Shown piece by piece: positions 47,659 to 56,656 of a DNA stretch of 64,000 nt (within the stretch, counting starts at the first letter, position 1; the number at the start of each line of letters is the position of its first letter). Under the pieces are notes generated by a model. The model searched no databases, was not told the DNA's origin, and saw nothing but the letters and a program-made list of their open reading frames with translations. The position numbers and the translations under genes are program-made. This stretch comes from Thermophilibacter gallinarum (lineage in GTDB: Bacteria; Actinomycetota; Coriobacteriia; Coriobacteriales; Atopobiaceae): the NCBI RefSeq assembly GCF_014982725.1, contig NZ_JADCJZ010000001.1:62001-126000 (forward strand), written 5' to 3'.

Positions 47659-48375
47659 ATGCGCGCGATGATTGTTGACGACGAGGCCCCCGCACGCTCC
47701 GAGCTGCGCTACCTGCTCGAGGAGACGGGTCGCGTTGAGGCCATCACCGAGGCCTCCAGCGCCCGCGAGGCGGTGGAGAAGCTGATGGAGGCCAAGTCCG
47801 ACGTCATGTTCCTGGACATCCAGATGCCCAAGACCTCCGGCATGCAGCTCGCCGAGGCCCTTCACCGCCTGAAGAACCCGCCCGCCGTCGTCTTTGTCAC
47901 GGCCTACAGCGAGTACGCCCTCGAGGCGTTCGAGGTCGACGCCATCGACTACCTGATGAAGCCCGTGGACCCGGAGCGTCTGGGCCAGGCGCTCGACAAG
48001 GTCCAGGCCCGCGTCAAGCCGCAGCAGCAGAGCCACTCCTCCGTGGAGCGCATCCCGGTGGTCAAGAGCGGGCGCAAGGTGCTCGTCCCCATCGACCAGA
48101 TCCGCTACATCGAGGCCAAGGACGACTACTCCTGCATCTACACCGACACGGACCGGTTCCTCTCCACGATCTCGCTGGCCAAGCTCGAGCAGAAGCTCGC
48201 CCCGCACGGCTTCTTCCGCGTCCACCGCGGCTACATCGTGAACCTCGAGTACGTTGAGGACGTCGAGGTCATCTCCTCCGGCATCCTCCAGCTGGGCGTC
48301 AACGGCATCGAGGGGAAGAAGATCTCCGTCTCCCGCCGCCGCGTGGTCGCGCTCAAGCGCGCGCTCGGCCTCTAG
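47659..48375 (+). CDS. LytTR-family response regulator
   Basis: The 238-residue protein has a receiver domain (IVDDEAPARSEL, Asp in VMFLDIQMP, Lys in YLMKPVD). A C-terminal LytTR DNA-binding domain follows (VLVPIDQIRYIEAKDDYSCIY, FFRVHRGYIVNLEYV). It is the likely partner of the upstream LytS-type kinase. Such pairs often govern wall turnover, competence or metabolite transport, but the target here is unknown. Confidence 0.95.
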   Translation: MRAMIVDDEAPARSELRYLLEETGRVEAITEASSAREAVEKLMEAKSDVMFLDIQMPKTSGMQLAEALHRLKNPPAVVFVTAYSEYALEAFEVDAIDYLMKPVDPERLGQALDKVQARVKPQQQSHSSVERIPVVKSGRKVLVPIDQIRYIEAKDDYSCIYTDTDRFLSTISLAKLEQKLAPHGFFRVHRGYIVNLEYVEDVEVISSGILQLGVNGIEGKKISVSRRRVVALKRALGL

Positions 48376-48384
48376 GGGCGCGCG

Positions 48385-48846
48385 TTGGCCGTCAAGCGCT
48401 TCGACGTCATCTCCGATACGCACGGGTTTCTCGCCCCGGAGCTCCTGAACGAGCTCGCGGGAGCGGACGTCATCGTGCACGCCGGCGACATCTGCTCGCC
48501 CTCCGACCTGCGCACGCTCGAGACCATCGCGCCGGTGAGGCTGTGCCTCGGCAACAACGACTGGGCGTACGACTACGGCCCCATGGTGAAGGACCGTGTA
48601 GTGTTCGTCGGCGGCGACCTCAAGTGGCAGCTCGCCCACTACCGGCGACGCCTCAACCTGCAGATGTGCGACATCGCGATCTTCGGCCACACGCACACGC
48701 CGGTCATCGAGCGCGACGAGTGGACGGGCACGCTGGTGATGAACCCCGGCAGCCCCACCTACCCGCGCCGGTCGCGGCCGAGCATGGGCCGGATCTACGT
48801 CGACGACGGCCAGGTGGTTGACGCCGAGATCGTCACGCTGGGGTAG
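48385..48846 (+). CDS. YfcE/MJ0936-type metallophosphoesterase
   Basis: The 153-residue phosphodiesterase has the calcineurin-like metal motifs ISDTHG, HAGDI, GNND, HTH and NPGS. The family hydrolyses model phosphodiesters; the natural substrate is unclear. The start is TTG 48385, nine bases after the LytTR stop, without a clear ribosome-binding site, which suggests coupling. It converges on the PAP2 gene with 25 bases between, which include an exact copy of the window-wide motif (48856-48867). Confidence 0.9.
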   Translation: MAVKRFDVISDTHGFLAPELLNELAGADVIVHAGDICSPSDLRTLETIAPVRLCLGNNDWAYDYGPMVKDRVVFVGGDLKWQLAHYRRRLNLQMCDIAIFGHTHTPVIERDEWTGTLVMNPGSPTYPRRSRPSMGRIYVDDGQVVDAEIVTLG

Positions 48847-48871
48847 CGGGCCGGCGTCCTTCTCGCCTGGG

Positions 48872-49579
48872 TTAGGAAATCGCGTCCGGGTCCCGCGGCG
48901 CGTCCACGGCCACGAAGGCCGGCGCGATCACGCGCGTGTAGAAGATCAGCCAGATGAGGCTCACGCAGAAGCCGGCGAGCACGTCAGAGGCGTAATGGAC
49001 GCCCAGGTAGATGCGGCTTATGCCCACCATCGCGATGACCAGGCCAAAGCAGACGCACCACACCACGCGCATGACGTCGCGGCGGTGGTAGCGCCAGACC
49101 ATCCAGATCAGCAGCCCGAAGAACGCCATCGCCACCATCGAGTGGCCGGAGGGGAAGCTGTAGCCGGACTCGGAGATGAGGCGAAAGCCGGCCGGTCGCG
49201 GGCGCTGAACGATGACCTTGAGGACGGTGTTCAGCACGACCACGCACACGAGGTTGACCGCCACGCACCAGCCCGGCGCCTTGCCCGGGGCGAGCGCGGC
49301 GATCACGGCTGCCATGACCGCGAGCACCACGACCGAGGCGAGCGACGTGAACGCCTCCATGAAGGGCGTGAGCGCGTCGGAGCGCAGCGTCTCAACGAAC
49401 ACCTGGTAGGCAAGGGTGTCGAGGCGCATGATCTCGCCGCTCGCGACCTCGCCGAGCAGCCACACGAAGATCAGCGCGGCAGCGAGAAGAACCACCACGC
49501 GGCGGTTGTCCCTGAAAAGGCCCAGGGCGCCGCGCGTGGTCTCGCGTGCGCCCCGGGCAAGCTCCTCGCGACGGCCCAT
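48872..49579 (-). CDS. PAP2-superfamily membrane phosphatase
   Basis: The 235-residue protein has about six transmembrane helices and the three phosphatase signatures KVIVQRPRP, SFPSGHSM and SRIYLGVHYASDV. It probably dephosphorylates undecaprenyl diphosphate or another lipid phosphate at the outer membrane face. It lies three bases after trxA on the minus strand and is probably co-transcribed. Confidence 0.92.
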   Translation of the reverse strand: MGRREELARGARETTRGALGLFRDNRRVVVLLAAALIFVWLLGEVASGEIMRLDTLAYQVFVETLRSDALTPFMEAFTSLASVVVLAVMAAVIAALAPGKAPGWCVAVNLVCVVVLNTVLKVIVQRPRPAGFRLISESGYSFPSGHSMVAMAFFGLLIWMVWRYHRRDVMRVVWCVCFGLVIAMVGISRIYLGVHYASDVLAGFCVSLIWLIFYTRVIAPAFVAVDAPRDPDAIS

Positions 49580-49582
49580 GGC

Positions 49583-49900
49583 CTAGAGGTTGGCCTCGAG
49601 CTCGGAGACGAGGGAGGCCTTGGGCATGTTGCCGACCATGGTGTGGACGGGCACGCCGCCCTTGAAGAGGATGAGCGTGGGGATGGAGACGATCCGGAAG
49701 CGCTCCGCGAGGCCGGACTCCTCGTCGACGTTGCACTTGTAGACCGTCAGCCGGTCGGCCATCTCCTGCGAGATCTGGTCGACGACGGGGCCGAGCGCGC
49801 GGCACGGGCCGCACCATGACGCCCAGAAGTCCACGAGCACGGGCTTGTCGGAGCTGGCGACGACCGCGTCGAACTCGGCGCCGGTGATTGCCTGGGACAT
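49583..49900 (-). CDS. trxA: Thioredoxin
   Basis: The 105-residue redox protein has the active site WASWCGPCRAL and the cis-Pro loop SIPTLILFKGG. It is the normal family length. Start 49900 follows AAGGAGG on the minus strand. It diverges from the hypothetical gene at 49988. Confidence 0.96.
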   Translation of the reverse strand: MSQAITGAEFDAVVASSDKPVLVDFWASWCGPCRALGPVVDQISQEMADRLTVYKCNVDEESGLAERFRIVSIPTLILFKGGVPVHTMVGNMPKASLVSELEANL

Positions 49901-49926
49901 GGGAGACCTCCTTGGGTCGGTCGGTT

Positions 49927-49955
49927 CTTGTTGGGGGTTATACCCCGAACTACAC
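49927..49955 (+). promoter_or_regulatory. Promoter of the 49988 gene
   Basis: TTGTTG (49927-49932) and TACACT (49950-49955) with a 17-base spacer lie about 33 bases ahead of the start. On the opposite strand TATAAC at about 49943-49938 may serve trxA. Confidence 0.5.
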
Positions 49956-49987
49956 TGTTCTTATCAGCCGGACGGACGGGAGGTCGC

Positions 49988-50542
49988 ATGGCGAGCGAGC
50001 GGGATGCGCGCAGGCGCGCGTACGTCGACAAGGCCGCGGCGGAGCTGGACTCCCTCGCGGCGCGCGGGGTGCGCGCCGGGGGCAACGCGTTCTCCTCCGT
50101 CCTTCTCGCCAAGGGCGAGCTCTCCGAGGCGGAGCGGGCCGGCGAGCCCGCGTTCTCCGGCGCCGACGGCACCGCCCTCAGGGCGTCGCTCGAGCGGCTG
50201 GGTTACGCGCCCGAGGACTGGGCCACCCTGCTCACCGCCGACGCGTCCGGCGACCCGCTCGACGCCGCGCTCCTGCGCGAGGCGGTGACCGCGCTCGACC
50301 CCGCCACGCTCGTCTGCTGCGACGAGGCCGCCGCCGCGGCGCTGCGCGAGGCCTACGCCGACGACCTCGCCGCCCTCGAGCGCCTGGACGAGGCGATGCT
50401 CGCAGCCGGCATCGTGGCGCGCGTCTGCGGTATGCGCGTCCTCAACCTGGGGGGCTTTGCCGCCGCCCTCGGAGACGCCCACGAGAAGCAGGTCATGTGG
50501 GCGCGTCTCAAGCAGATCCCGCCGCTCGGCGAGCCGTTCTAG
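49988..50542 (+). CDS. Hypothetical protein, 184 aa
   Basis: The Ala-rich soluble product ([15 protein letters not shown]...) has blocks [38 protein letters not shown] and [19 protein letters not shown]. The arrangement is faintly reminiscent of uracil-DNA-glycosylase-like folds, but no catalytic motif is recognisable, so I leave it unnamed. The start follows GACGGGAGG. It contains an exact motif copy at 50099-50110 encoding V-L-L-A. Confidence 0.6.
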   Translation: MASERDARRRAYVDKAAAELDSLAARGVRAGGNAFSSVLLAKGELSEAERAGEPAFSGADGTALRASLERLGYAPEDWATLLTADASGDPLDAALLREAVTALDPATLVCCDEAAAAALREAYADDLAALERLDEAMLAAGIVARVCGMRVLNLGGFAAALGDAHEKQVMWARLKQIPPLGEPF

Positions 50543-50624
50543 GCTTTGTCCCCCGCGGCGCCTCCGGACGCCTGGCGCGGGGCTATCATCTAGGTATCTG
50601 TCGCACCCGCGGAAGGAGCCGCCC

Positions 50625-52319
50625 ATGTCCACCATCTCCACGCCCGTCGACGCCACGACCACGCCCGCCTGGTCCGCGCTCAAGGCCCACCATGACGAGC
50701 TCGTGAGCTCGGGCTTCTCGCTCAAGGAGGCCTTCGCCTCCGACCCGGAGCGCGTGGGGCGCCTCTCCTTCGACATGGACGACCTCCACTTCGACCTCTC
50801 CAAGAACCTCGTGGACGAGAAGACCCTGTCGCTGCTCTGCGACCTCGGACGGGCCGTGGGCTTGGAGGAGCGCCGCGACGCCATGTTCGCCGGCGAGCAC
50901 ATCAACACCACCGAGGACCGCGCCGTCCTCCACACGGCGCTGCGCCGCCCGGCGGAGGACGCCGGCTCGCTGGTCGTGGACGGCCAGGACTGCGTGGCCG
51001 ACGTCCGCGAGGTGCTCGACCGCATGTACGCCTTCGCTGAGCGCGTGCGCTCCGGAGAGTGGAAGGGCGTCACGGGCAAGCGCATCGAGCACGTGATGTC
51101 CATCGGCATCGGCGGCTCCGACCTCGGCCCGGTCATGGTCTACGAGGCCCTCAAGCCCTACGCCGACGCCGGCATCGACTGCCGCTACGTCTCCAACATC
51201 GACCCCAACGACATGGCCGAGAAGGTCAAGGGCCTCGACCCCGAGACCACGCTCGTGATCATCGTCTCCAAGACCTTCACCACGCTGGAGACCCTCACCA
51301 ACGCGCGCGAGGCCAAGACCTGGCTGCTCGAGACCCTGCGCGCGCAGGGCGCGATCGACGGCTCCGCCGAGCAGGACGCCGAGGCGATCCGCAAGCACTT
51401 CGTGGCGGTCTCCACGGCGCTCGACCTGGTCGCCGACTTCGGCATCGACCCCGAGAACGCCTTCGGCTTCTGGAACTGGGTCGGCGGTCGCTACTCCGTC
51501 GACTCCGCCGTGGGCCTCTCGCTGATCGTCGCCTTCGGCCCCGAGCGCTTCGAGTGCTTCCTCAAGGGCTTCCACGACCTGGACCGCTACTTCGCCGAGA
51601 CCCCGCTCGAGCAGAACGTGGTGGCCCTTCTCGGCCTCCTCAACGTCTGGTACGTCAACTTCTGGGGCGCCGAGAGCCACGCCGTGCTGCCGTACAACCA
51701 GTACCTGCATCGCTTCCCGGCCTACCTCCAGCAGCTCACGATGGAGTCCAACGGCAAGAGCGTGCGCTGGGACGGCAGCCCCGTGACCTCCGCCACCGGC
51801 GAGATCTTCTGGGGTGAGCCGGGCACCAACGGACAGCACGCCTTCTACCAGCTTATCCACCAGGGCACCCGCATGATCCCGGCGGACTTCATCGCCTTCG
51901 TGAACACGCCCAACCCCGCCAAGGACGGCGAGCAGGACGTCCACGAGCTCTTCCTCGGCAACTTCCTGGCGCAGACCAAGGCGCTCGCCTTCGGCAAGAC
52001 CGCCGACGAGGTCCGCGCCGAGGGCACGGCCGAGTGGATGGTGCCGGCCCGCTGCTTCGACGGCAACCGCCCGACCACCTCGATCTTCGGCGTTGACCTG
52101 ACGCCGCACGCGCTCGGCGAGCTCATCGCGCTCTACGAGCACATCACGTTCGTCGAGGGCACGGTCTGGGGCCTGGACTCCTACGACCAGTGGGGCGTCG
52201 AGCTGGGCAAGCAGCTCGCCAAGCAGATCACGCCCGCCTTCCACGACGACGCGGCGCTTGCCGAGCAGGACGCGAGCACCCAGGCGCTCATCGCCTACTA
52301 CCGCGCTCACCGCAAGTAG
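50625..52319 (+). CDS. pgi: Glucose-6-phosphate isomerase
   Basis: The 564-residue glycolytic enzyme interconverts glucose 6-phosphate and fructose 6-phosphate. Signatures include [38 protein letters not shown] and the C-terminal [13 protein letters not shown]. Start 50625 follows GGAAGGAG. The gene links the PTS/GH1 product to glycolysis. A diverged GTGCAAA palindrome starts two bases after the stop and is followed by a hairpin. Confidence 0.96.
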   Translation: MSTISTPVDATTTPAWSALKAHHDELVSSGFSLKEAFASDPERVGRLSFDMDDLHFDLSKNLVDEKTLSLLCDLGRAVGLEERRDAMFAGEHINTTEDRAVLHTALRRPAEDAGSLVVDGQDCVADVREVLDRMYAFAERVRSGEWKGVTGKRIEHVMSIGIGGSDLGPVMVYEALKPYADAGIDCRYVSNIDPNDMAEKVKGLDPETTLVIIVSKTFTTLETLTNAREAKTWLLETLRAQGAIDGSAEQDAEAIRKHFVAVSTALDLVADFGIDPENAFGFWNWVGGRYSVDSAVGLSLIVAFGPERFECFLKGFHDLDRYFAETPLEQNVVALLGLLNVWYVNFWGAESHAVLPYNQYLHRFPAYLQQLTMESNGKSVRWDGSPVTSATGEIFWGEPGTNGQHAFYQLIHQGTRMIPADFIAFVNTPNPAKDGEQDVHELFLGNFLAQTKALAFGKTADEVRAEGTAEWMVPARCFDGNRPTTSIFGVDLTPHALGELIALYEHITFVEGTVWGLDSYDQWGVELGKQLAKQITPAFHDDAALAEQDASTQALIAYYRAHRK

Positions 52320-52320
52320 C

Positions 52321-52347
52321 GTGCAAAGGGGACAGGCACTTTCGCAC
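52321..52347. repeat. Diverged single arm of the GTGCAAAAG repeat
   Basis: This 27-base sequence matches the arm at 7631-7657 with a few changes: it keeps GTGCAAA, GGGACAG and TTTCGCAC-like ends. No inverse partner is seen nearby. A second, unrelated palindrome with GGGGACAGTCCCC at its centre lies at 52392-52414. Confidence 0.75.
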
Positions 52348-52352
52348 GTTTC

Positions 52353-52388
52353 GGGCCGCCGGGTTCTTCTCGCCCGGCGGCCCCTCTC
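52353..52388 (+). terminator. Hairpin after pgi with the motif in its loop
   Basis: GGGCCGCCGGG (52353-52363) pairs with CCCGGCGGCCC (52373-52383), followed by CTCTCTG. The exact motif GTTCTTCTCGCC (52363-52374) forms the loop. Confidence 0.65.
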
Positions 52389-52463
52389 TGTGAATTGGGG
52401 ACAGTCCCCGATTCGCGGAGACGGCGTACAATTTCTGCGAGGGAATTCAACGAGAGGGGTCGC

Positions 52464-53648
52464 ATGGACACCGCGAAGGTCTACTACACCAACCTGCGCA
52501 CGTACGCCAAGGAGAGCCAGCTCGACAAGCTCAAGCGCCTCATCAAGCGCGCGGGCATCGGCCAGATAGACTTCGAGAACAAGTTCGTCGCCATCAAGAT
52601 TCACTTCGGCGAGCTGGGCAACCTCAGCTTCCTGCGCCCCAACTACGCCCGCGCCGTGGCCGACGTGGTCAAGGAGCTGGGCGGCAAGCCTTTCCTCACG
52701 GACTGCAACACGCTTTACGTGGGCAGCCGCAAGAACGCTCTCGAGCACATCGACTGCGCGTACCAGAACGGCTTCACGCCCTACGCCACCGGCTGCCAGG
52801 TGATCATCGCCGACGGCCTCAAGGGCACCGACGAGGCGCTCGTCCCCGTTCGAGGCGGCGAGTACGTGAAGGAGGCCAAGATCGGCCGGGCCCTCATGGA
52901 CGCGGACATCGTGATTTCCCTCACGCACTTCAAGGGCCACGAGCAGGCCGGCTTTGGCGGCTGCATGAAGAACCTCGGCATGGGCGGCGGCAGCCGCGCG
53001 GGCAAGATGGAGCAGCACGCCGCCGGCAAGCCCAACGTCAAGACCGAGCGGTGCATCGGCTGCCACGCGTGCGAGCGCATCTGCGCGCATGGCGCTATCA
53101 GCTTTGACGAGACGCGCGAGCGCGAGCTGCCGAGCGGCAAGACCGTCACCGTGCCCGTGGCGCACATCGACCACGACCGCTGCGTGGGCTGCGGACGCTG
53201 CATCGGCGCCTGCAACCAGGACGCCGTCGTGCCCGGCTCGGACGCCGCCGTCGACGTGCTCAACTGCAAGATCGCCGAGTACACGCAGGCCGTGGTGCAG
53301 GACCGCCCGAGCTTCCACATCTCCATCGCCACGGACATCAGCCCCAACTGCGACTGTCACCCCGAGAACGACACGCCCATCGTGCCCGACCTCGGCATGT
53401 TCGCGAGCTTCGACCCCGTGGCCATCGACCAGGCCGCGATCGATATGGCGCTGGCCGCGCCCGCGCTGGCCAACTCCGAGCTCACGGACATGCGCGCCAA
53501 GCTCGAGGCCGAGGGCGGCATCCCCGAGCGCTGCCAGCACGACCACTTCAACCTCACGCACCCGGACACCAACTGGCGCTCCATGATCGAGCACGGCGAG
53601 AAGATCGGGCTGGGCACGAGCCACTACGAGCTCATCGAGGTCAAGTAG
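52464..53648 (+). CDS. DUF362 protein with two [4Fe-4S] ferredoxin motifs
   Basis: The 394-residue protein has the DUF362 domain (IKIHFGELGNLSFLRP, SLTHFKGHEQAGFGG) interrupted by a dicluster ferredoxin segment (CIGCHACERICAHGAI and CVGCGRCIGACNQDAV). These proteins are common in anaerobes and are presumed electron carriers or redox enzymes, but no reaction is established to my knowledge. TACAAT (52427-52432) is a plausible -10, and the start follows GAGAGGGG. NifJ at 32 kb would produce reduced ferredoxin that could interact with it, which is speculative. Confidence 0.88.
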   Translation: MDTAKVYYTNLRTYAKESQLDKLKRLIKRAGIGQIDFENKFVAIKIHFGELGNLSFLRPNYARAVADVVKELGGKPFLTDCNTLYVGSRKNALEHIDCAYQNGFTPYATGCQVIIADGLKGTDEALVPVRGGEYVKEAKIGRALMDADIVISLTHFKGHEQAGFGGCMKNLGMGGGSRAGKMEQHAAGKPNVKTERCIGCHACERICAHGAISFDETRERELPSGKTVTVPVAHIDHDRCVGCGRCIGACNQDAVVPGSDAAVDVLNCKIAEYTQAVVQDRPSFHISIATDISPNCDCHPENDTPIVPDLGMFASFDPVAIDQAAIDMALAAPALANSELTDMRAKLEAEGGIPERCQHDHFNLTHPDTNWRSMIEHGEKIGLGTSHYELIEVK

Positions 53649-53691
53649 CGCAGTCCGCCGTCCCTCTCGCCGCCGACGACAGGAGGCAGCC

Positions 53692-54603
53692 ATGCCCAAG
53701 GTCATCGTCTTCGGAAGCGTGAACATGGACCTGTCCGTCGACGCGCCGCGCGTGCCGGCCGCCGGGGAGACGCTGGCGGGTTCCGGCTTCATAACGGCCG
53801 CGGGCGGCAAGGGGGCCAACCAGGCCGTCGCCGCGGCGCGGCTGGGCGCCGACGTCCGCATGGTCGCCGCGGTGGGCGCCGACGGCTTCGGCGAGGAGCT
53901 CACGGCCGGCCTTGCGGCGGCGGGGGCGGACGTCTCGCTCGTCCGGCGCGTCGCGGGCGAGACCACGGGCGTCGCCGTCATCCTCCGCACGGACGGCGAG
54001 AACCGCATCGTCCTGCACGCGGGCGCAAACCACGTCCTCACGGCCGACGATGTGGTCGCCGACCTGCGGCGCATTGGCGAGAAGGACGACGTCTTCGTGA
54101 CCCAGGGGGAGTGCGACCCCCTCGCCACGGAGGCCGCCCTGCGCGCCGCCCGAGAGCTCGGCCTCTACACGATCTACAACCCCGCGCCAGCCCGTCCCGT
54201 GCCGGACGACCTCTGGCCGTGCGTCGACCTCGTCTGTCTGAACGAGACCGAGTGCCAGGTCATGTGCGGCGTGCTGCCCGTGGACGACGCCACGTGCCTC
54301 GCCGCCGCGCGCCGTCTGCGCGAGCTGGGAGCGGGGGCGGTGGTGATCACGCTCGGCGCCGCGGGCTCCTTCGCCCTGGGTGCCGACGGCGAGACCATCC
54401 GCATGCCGGCCGCTCCCGCGACCGTCGTGGACACCACGGGCGCCGGAGACACCTTCATCGGGGCGCTCGCGGCCGGGCTCGCGCGGTCCTTCTCGCTTGC
54501 CGAGTCTATGAGCTGGGGCGCATTGGCCTCCGGCATAGCCGTGAGCCGCCTCGGGGCCCAGCCGTCCATACCCACCGCGGCGGAAGTGGAGGCCCTGCGA
54601 TGA
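53692..54603 (+). CDS. rbsK: Ribokinase (PfkB family)
   Basis: The 303-residue kinase phosphorylates ribose or a related sugar. It has the family signatures GSVNMDLSV, AAGGKGANQAVAAARLG and DTTGAGDTFIGALA, with the catalytic Asp in the last. Start 53692 follows AGGAGG. Its stop overlaps the start of the nucleoside hydrolase gene (ATGA), so ribose released there would be phosphorylated by this enzyme, a clear salvage pair. Confidence 0.9.
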   Translation: MPKVIVFGSVNMDLSVDAPRVPAAGETLAGSGFITAAGGKGANQAVAAARLGADVRMVAAVGADGFGEELTAGLAAAGADVSLVRRVAGETTGVAVILRTDGENRIVLHAGANHVLTADDVVADLRRIGEKDDVFVTQGECDPLATEAALRAARELGLYTIYNPAPARPVPDDLWPCVDLVCLNETECQVMCGVLPVDDATCLAAARRLRELGAGAVVITLGAAGSFALGADGETIRMPAAPATVVDTTGAGDTFIGALAAGLARSFSLAESMSWGALASGIAVSRLGAQPSIPTAAEVEALR

Positions 54604-55568
54604 GCGACGGGCGCAAGAGGCTGGTCCTGGACCTGGACACGGGCGTCGACGACGCGCTGGCGCTCGCCTATGCGCTGGGCAGCCCCGAGGTCGAGCTCGT
54701 CGGCGTCGTCTGCACCTACGGCAACGTGACCATGCGCACGGCGGTGCGCAACACGTGCGCGCTGCTCGAACTGCTGGGCCACCCGGAGGTCCCGGTCCTC
54801 GCCGGGGCCGACCGCGCCCTCGCCGCGACGTCCCCGTTTGCGCCGCCGGCGGCCGTGCGGCGCATCCACGGCGAGAACGGGCTCGGCGACCAGCCGGTCT
54901 CCGGTCGGTGCCGCTGCGCGCCGGGCGACGGCGTGGCCTTCCTGCGCGACGAGCTCCGCCGCGCGGAGGGGGACGGCGCGGAGCTCGTCTACGTTCCCAC
55001 CGGGCCGCTCACCAACCTCGCCCACATGCTCACGAGCATCCCCGGCCTGGCCGACGCGCTCGGTCGCGTGACCTTCATGGGCGGGGCGCTCGCCGTGCCG
55101 GGCAACGTGACGCCCTGCGCCGAGGCCAACGTCGCGAACGACCCCGCCGCCGCGGACGCGGTGCTGCGCGGCGGGCTACGCACCCGGATGGTCGGCCTCG
55201 ACGTGACGCATCAGGCGGTGCTCGCGCGCGACGACACGGCCGCCTGGCGCGAGCTGGGCACGCCCGCGGGGATCTTCCTCGCCGACGTGACCGACCACTA
55301 CATCTCCGTCTACGAGGAGAACAACCCGCTGATGGGAGGCTGCGCGCTGCACGACCCGCTCGCCGTGGCGGCGGCGATCGACCCCTCGCTTGTGGGCCGT
55401 CTGCCGACGAACCTGCGCGTGGACCTCGAGGGGCCGACGCGCGGGCGCACCGTCTGCGATCCCGACCGTCTGCGCGACGAGGAGAAGACCTGCGAGGTCG
55501 CGCTCACCGTCGACGTCCCGCGCTTCCTGGGCGAGTTCCGCGCCCGCGTGGCCCGGGCGCTGGCCTGA
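54600..55568 (+). CDS. Inosine/uridine-preferring nucleoside hydrolase
   Basis: The 322-residue enzyme splits nucleosides into base and ribose. The calcium-binding N-terminus reads DLDTGVDDALAL, and further blocks are YVPTGPLTNLA, FMGGA, EANVANDPAAA and CALHDPLAVAAAI. It is translationally coupled to ribokinase. The purine base would be recovered by enzymes such as the adenine deaminase at 58.5 kb. A pair of GAGTCTGTAC palindromes follows its stop. Confidence 0.93.
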   Translation: MSDGRKRLVLDLDTGVDDALALAYALGSPEVELVGVVCTYGNVTMRTAVRNTCALLELLGHPEVPVLAGADRALAATSPFAPPAAVRRIHGENGLGDQPVSGRCRCAPGDGVAFLRDELRRAEGDGAELVYVPTGPLTNLAHMLTSIPGLADALGRVTFMGGALAVPGNVTPCAEANVANDPAAADAVLRGGLRTRMVGLDVTHQAVLARDDTAAWRELGTPAGIFLADVTDHYISVYEENNPLMGGCALHDPLAVAAAIDPSLVGRLPTNLRVDLEGPTRGRTVCDPDRLRDEEKTCEVALTVDVPRFLGEFRARVARALA

Positions 55569-55575
55569 GAGCGCC

Positions 55576-55697
55576 GAGTCTGTACTTTTGCCCGGGAGAG
55601 CTGAGTACAGACTCAATCTCTCACGATAAATGCGCTGGTAGAGAGCGCACGCATCGAGTCTGTATTTCGTGTTTCCGCCAAAAAGTACAGACTCGAT
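55576..55697. repeat. Two GAGTCTGTAC-type palindromes
   Basis: GAGTCTGTACTTTT (55576 on) is inverted as GAGTACAGACTC (55603-55614). ATCGAGTCTGT (55652-55662) is inverted as ACAGACTCGAT (ending 55697). The two hairpin units are about 80 bases apart, between the nucleoside hydrolase and the convergent esterase gene. They are A+T-richer than the genes. Confidence 0.85.
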
Positions 55698-55753
55698 GAA
55701 AAGTGGCGCGGAGGCTTCCCTCCGCGCCGCTCGCATGCCGGCAAAGCGTTCCG

Positions 55754-56620
55754 TCAGCCCTGCTGCTCGGGTGGGCGGAGCTTGGTCAGCGCCGTGTAGT
55801 CCACGTCCGCCGAGCTCGGCTGCATCGGGCCGGGTGCGTACCAGTCCAGCGCGCAGTCGATCCACGCGTTCCAGAACGGCCACTCGTGCGCGCCGATGTC
55901 CGGCTCCCAGTAGGTGACGTCAAAGTCGGCGTCGCGCAGCAGCCGCACGAGGTCGCGGTTGTTTTCGCAGAGACTGTCGTGCAGACCGCACGCGGCGTAG
56001 AAGCGCGGCTTGGGCAGCTCGGGGTCCTGACGGAACTTGTCGATCAGCGCCACGTAGTCCTTGTCGGAGCCGATGACCGTGTCGATGTCACCGAAGAAGC
56101 GCTCGTAGTACTTGCGCTTGCGCGGCGAGCGGCTCTCCACAGCCTCGAGCACGCGGTCGCGCATGAACGCCCCCGAGAGGATGATGATCGAGCCGAAGCG
56201 GTCCGGCCGCAGCAGGCCGTTGATCAGCGCCGTGTACGCGCCGATCGAGATGCCGGCCAGCGCCGTGTCTTCGCGCTTGGTGGACAGCGGGAAGAGGCGA
56301 CGCGTGAAGTCCACCAGCTCCTCGCTGATGAACTTGCCGTGCCACTCGTTTATCTCGGGCTTGTTGAGGTAGAGGCCGTCTTCGCCGGAGGGCATGACGA
56401 GCGCGATGTCGCGGGCCTCCGCCGTCTCCACGACGTGCGTGCGGTCGATCCAGTCGACGTCCTGGCCGAAGAGGCCGTGCAGCAGGTAGACCGTGCGGTA
56501 CGGCCCGCGCCGCTTCTTGGCCAGCTTGTTGCCGTCCATCTTGTCCGCAGGTATGACGACCGTGAGCACCACGTTGCGCTCAAGGTAGTGGGAGTAGAAG
56601 TCGACCCTGAGCAGTGCCAT
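55754..56620 (-). CDS. Alpha/beta-hydrolase esterase (EstA/FrmB-like), paralogue 1
   Basis: The 288-residue protein has the serine-hydrolase elbow AGISIGAY, an oxyanion-type YLLHGLFGQDVDW and a late His in IGAHEWPFW. It resembles the tributyrin/S-formylglutathione-type esterase family. The upstream gene (56657-57514) encodes a clear paralogue, and the 36-base gap suggests an operon from a duplication. No signal peptide is present. Confidence 0.88.
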   Translation of the reverse strand: MALLRVDFYSHYLERNVVLTVVIPADKMDGNKLAKKRRGPYRTVYLLHGLFGQDVDWIDRTHVVETAEARDIALVMPSGEDGLYLNKPEINEWHGKFISEELVDFTRRLFPLSTKREDTALAGISIGAYTALINGLLRPDRFGSIIILSGAFMRDRVLEAVESRSPRKRKYYERFFGDIDTVIGSDKDYVALIDKFRQDPELPKPRFYAACGLHDSLCENNRDLVRLLRDADFDVTYWEPDIGAHEWPFWNAWIDCALDWYAPGPMQPSSADVDYTALTKLRPPEQQG

Positions 56621-56656
56621 TCTCGCATCCCTCCCGAGGGGTTCGCGGATCTCGCG

